A stretch of DNA of 64,000 nucleotides from Metellina segmentata. Its lineage: Eukaryota > Arthropoda > Arachnida > Araneae > Tetragnathidae. This document shows, piece after piece, positions 1 through 64,000 of this stretch (position 1 is its first letter; every line of letters starts with the position of its first letter). A program made the translations under genes and the position numbers. Below the pieces are notes generated by a model. It ran no database searches, was not told the origin of the DNA, and saw nothing but the letters and a program-made list of their open reading frames with translations. The stretch is from positions 99,947,441-100,011,440 of the forward strand of contig OX375874.1 in NCBI GenBank assembly GCA_947359465.1. The letters run 5' to 3'.

Positions 1-552
1 TCAACAATGAGGGGGAGGGGATTGCATCACAATCCATCTCCATTTGGATCGCTGCTGGATTGATTCCGGACCTCTAGTATAACTTTAATTGAAGGTTCCC
101 TTCCCTCACCATTACAATATCTATCGCATGTGCCCGAGAAATGGGAAATTACCTACTTTTTTTGCAAGATTAGCGGATCTGTATTCAAACCAACTCCTGT
201 ACTTTAGCTTTAGAAAACGTTCCAAAAATTCTCGGCCTATACACGGAAAGATACGGTAAATAAAAACAAAATGTTTTTTAAAATGTCAAGAACAAAACAT
301 CTTGTTTCCACATAAAAAAGGAAATTGCTAAATAAATAACATATTGTTAAAATTCAGAGGAAATCTCATCATAATTTTGATTGTTTTAGCTGATTGGTGT
401 TGTAATAGTACTCGATTGTTGCAATGGAAATGGCGATCAAATTTGCTGGTTCTGAAAGCATTGTAAACTTTCCAGCGCGTACTCTCAAATTTTATGAATG
501 AATTAATTAAAAAATATAACTGTGTTTATCACATATGTGTGTGTTGCAAATT
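1..552. other. Non-coding, no clear feature
   Basis: AT-rich. The first ~120 bases resemble a worn SINE 3' end (GGATTGATTCCGGACC.. then a TTAATTGAA-like end). I looked for a 48-bp first exon ending in a phase-0 GT donor with an MRP1-like N terminus and found none convincing. Confidence 0.5.
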
Positions 553-1375
553 CGGTCTTTTCTGCTTACACTGCATAATTATAGCATGTGATGTGCCATA
601 ATTTTTGTTTCACTTCAGTACTAAGAATGGAGAACCAAAAATTTCCTTTTCGTCATATTATGCTCTTTTATTTTAAGAAAGGAAAAATGTTAGTCAGACT
701 GCTAGTAAAATTTGTTCTGTATATGGACATATTGCTGTTTCTGAGGCCACAGTTCAAAGGTGATTTGTTTAATTTAAGCGTGGAAATTTCAGCCTCAAAG
801 ATGATGCCTGCTCTATACTGCATCCCAAAAAAGTAATGCTTTCTGTATGTTGGGACTAAAAAGGAATTGTTTATTATAAAATGTTGCCACAAAATCATAC
901 AATAAATTTGGAAAAATACTGTTGTCAAATGGCAGTATTAAAAGCAGAAATCGAAGCAAAGAGGTCAGAACAGACCAATCGTTGAGGTGTTGTCTTCCAG
1001 CATGACGATGCTCGGCCCCACATTTCTCTGAATGTCAGACAAAGACTTATTGAGTATGGTTGGGATGTTTTGTGTCACTCCCATATTCACCAGACCTTGC
1101 CTCCTCAGATTTTCACATCTTCAGGTCACTTCAAAATTCTTTGAACGGCCTGGAGTTGAATTCTTTGGAGACTGTCAAACGGCACCTTGATAACTTCTTT
1201 GTGCAAATAAGCCTATAATTTTATTAAAAAAGGAATTTTCCAGCTGCTAGAAAGTTAGCAAAAAGTCATAAAACAAAATGAGGCTTATGTGATTCAATAA
1301 AATTTTCTTATGTTTTTGTAGTGCTTCGTTGGTATTTATCATAAAAAAACGCACAATACTTTCTGGATGATCCAA
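553..1375 (+). mobile_element. mariner element, 5'-truncated and internally deleted
   Basis: Homologous to the better-preserved copy at 58671-59579 from TCTTTTCTGCTTACACTGC onward. A transposase N terminus is readable (FRHIMLFYFKKGKM), then a deletion joins the end of the DNA-binding region to PKKVMLSV, removing the first catalytic region. The C-terminal half is frameshifted but contains FQHDDARPH- and PYSPDLA-type motifs. The 3' inverted terminus (GGATGATCCAATA) is at 1363-1375. Non-functional. Confidence 0.8.
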
Positions 1376-1909
1376 TATTTTAGGTATTCTGTTTGTCAAC
1401 TCTGGTAATTAAGATTCAAAATGAAGGTAAATGCTATTAAATTGATGTTTGGTATATAAAATTAAATATGCTTTTTAATCTCATTAAATATATAGCAATA
1501 TTTTTTAATGTATTTTCATAGTTCACTGTTACAAAATCTTTCTTTTCTGTTTTTTACTTTTTTGAAAATTCTATTTTCCAAACTTAAAGAATAAGGATTT
1601 GAAGGTTAAAGTCAACATAATCAGACACTTTTAAAAAATGTTAAGAGAACAATTTTATAGTTTTAAAAAATTCTAAAATTATTATAATTCATTCTAGTGG
1701 AGGTGTTCAATTCTTTACTCAATACTAAACTTTTAAGAACTCATAAAACTATCCTAAATTCTGTAAATCCTCTTGAATTAAAATTTGTTTTTTCATTACA
1801 GAACATATATTTGTGAGTTTTGCCAATAATGGCCAAGAGCCTTTTAATTGTTTCTTCTGTATACTTTTTTGTGTCAGGTTACAGTTCTGACTATTCTTTC
1901 AAATTTTAG

Positions 1910-63743
<61,834 letters not shown>

Positions 63744-64000
63744 AATGTGCAAGAGAGACAAGAAAAGTTACGAGCATTCTTTTTTCTGCTAGGCTTCAAG
63801 CCAATGCTAACATTCTGTCCCGAGTGGAACTTTGCAACTGTTTCTCATTTGCTAAAATGTCTAAGAAGCGTGAATTATCCAGAGCTTTCTCATAAACTTT
63901 TTCTCCTTTTTATGATTTCAATTTTATTAAAAATTAATTTAAACGTCTGTTTGAATTCGTATAACTCCTCATGCATCGCCGATTGACCAAAGTGTATTGT
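63744..64000 (+). other. 3' UTR (start)
   Basis: AT-rich sequence after the transporter stop codon. An ATTAAA at 63926-63931 could be a poly(A) signal, but no downstream GU-rich element is clear and the UTR may run beyond the window. Confidence 0.5.

Overview
The window is animal nuclear DNA, AT-rich and intron-rich, and almost all of it belongs to one protein-coding gene on the plus strand. The gene is a full-length ABC transporter of subfamily C, MRP1/ABCC1 type. I can place 27 coding exons between 1910 and 63743 that join with consistent phases and GT..AG borders into 1538 codons before the stop. Only the short first exon (about 16 codons in vertebrate ABCC1) is missing; it probably lies upstream of the window. 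The mariner, Tc1, hAT, copia, Helitron-like, R1-like and tRNA-SINE content fits an arthropod. A chelicerate (spider-like) genome is my guess and cannot be proved from this window.

Layout by protein region: TMD0 is encoded at 1910-7571, the L0 linker and start of TMD1 at 14598-19280, the rest of TMD1 at 20997-24383, NBD1 at 26953-37651, a charged linker at 38790-39021, TMD2 at 39804-47975, and NBD2 at 49556-63743. NBD1 has the DD form of Walker B and NBD2 the catalytic DE form, as usual in this family. Exon lengths and phases agree with those I recall for vertebrate ABCC1 (177, 138, 62, 132, 225, 204, 147, 177, 168, 311, 200, 127, 102, 147, 159, 167 and 195 bp). Exceptions are two apparent exon fusions, at 22475-22729 and 29471-29664.

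The introns are a layered transposon deposit. A copia retrotransposon (53296-58577) has near-identical LTRs, a GTACA duplication and an initiator-tRNA(Met) type primer site. Its coding region is broken, and a 783-bp Helitron-like element sits inside its RT motif. Relatives of that Helitron-like element occur at 8493-14137 (5.6 kb, with Rep fragments), 30695-31407 and 61330-61509. Three hAT-type elements have 8-bp duplications (2263-2889, 17423-17937, 43576-44161). There are mariner, Tc1 and R1-like remnants, a solo LTR, an AT minisatellite touching a splice acceptor, and about ten copies of a tRNA-derived SINE.

The points most worth a second look are: the Helitron-like family with a visible T|A target and no duplication; a SINE body carried by two different tRNA-like heads; a tandem SINE/LTR chimera; a hAT with its empty site visible in an inverted paralogous copy; and that inverted pair itself, which brackets seven exons of the transporter. 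I found no evidence of a second complete host gene or of an unknown multi-gene system.
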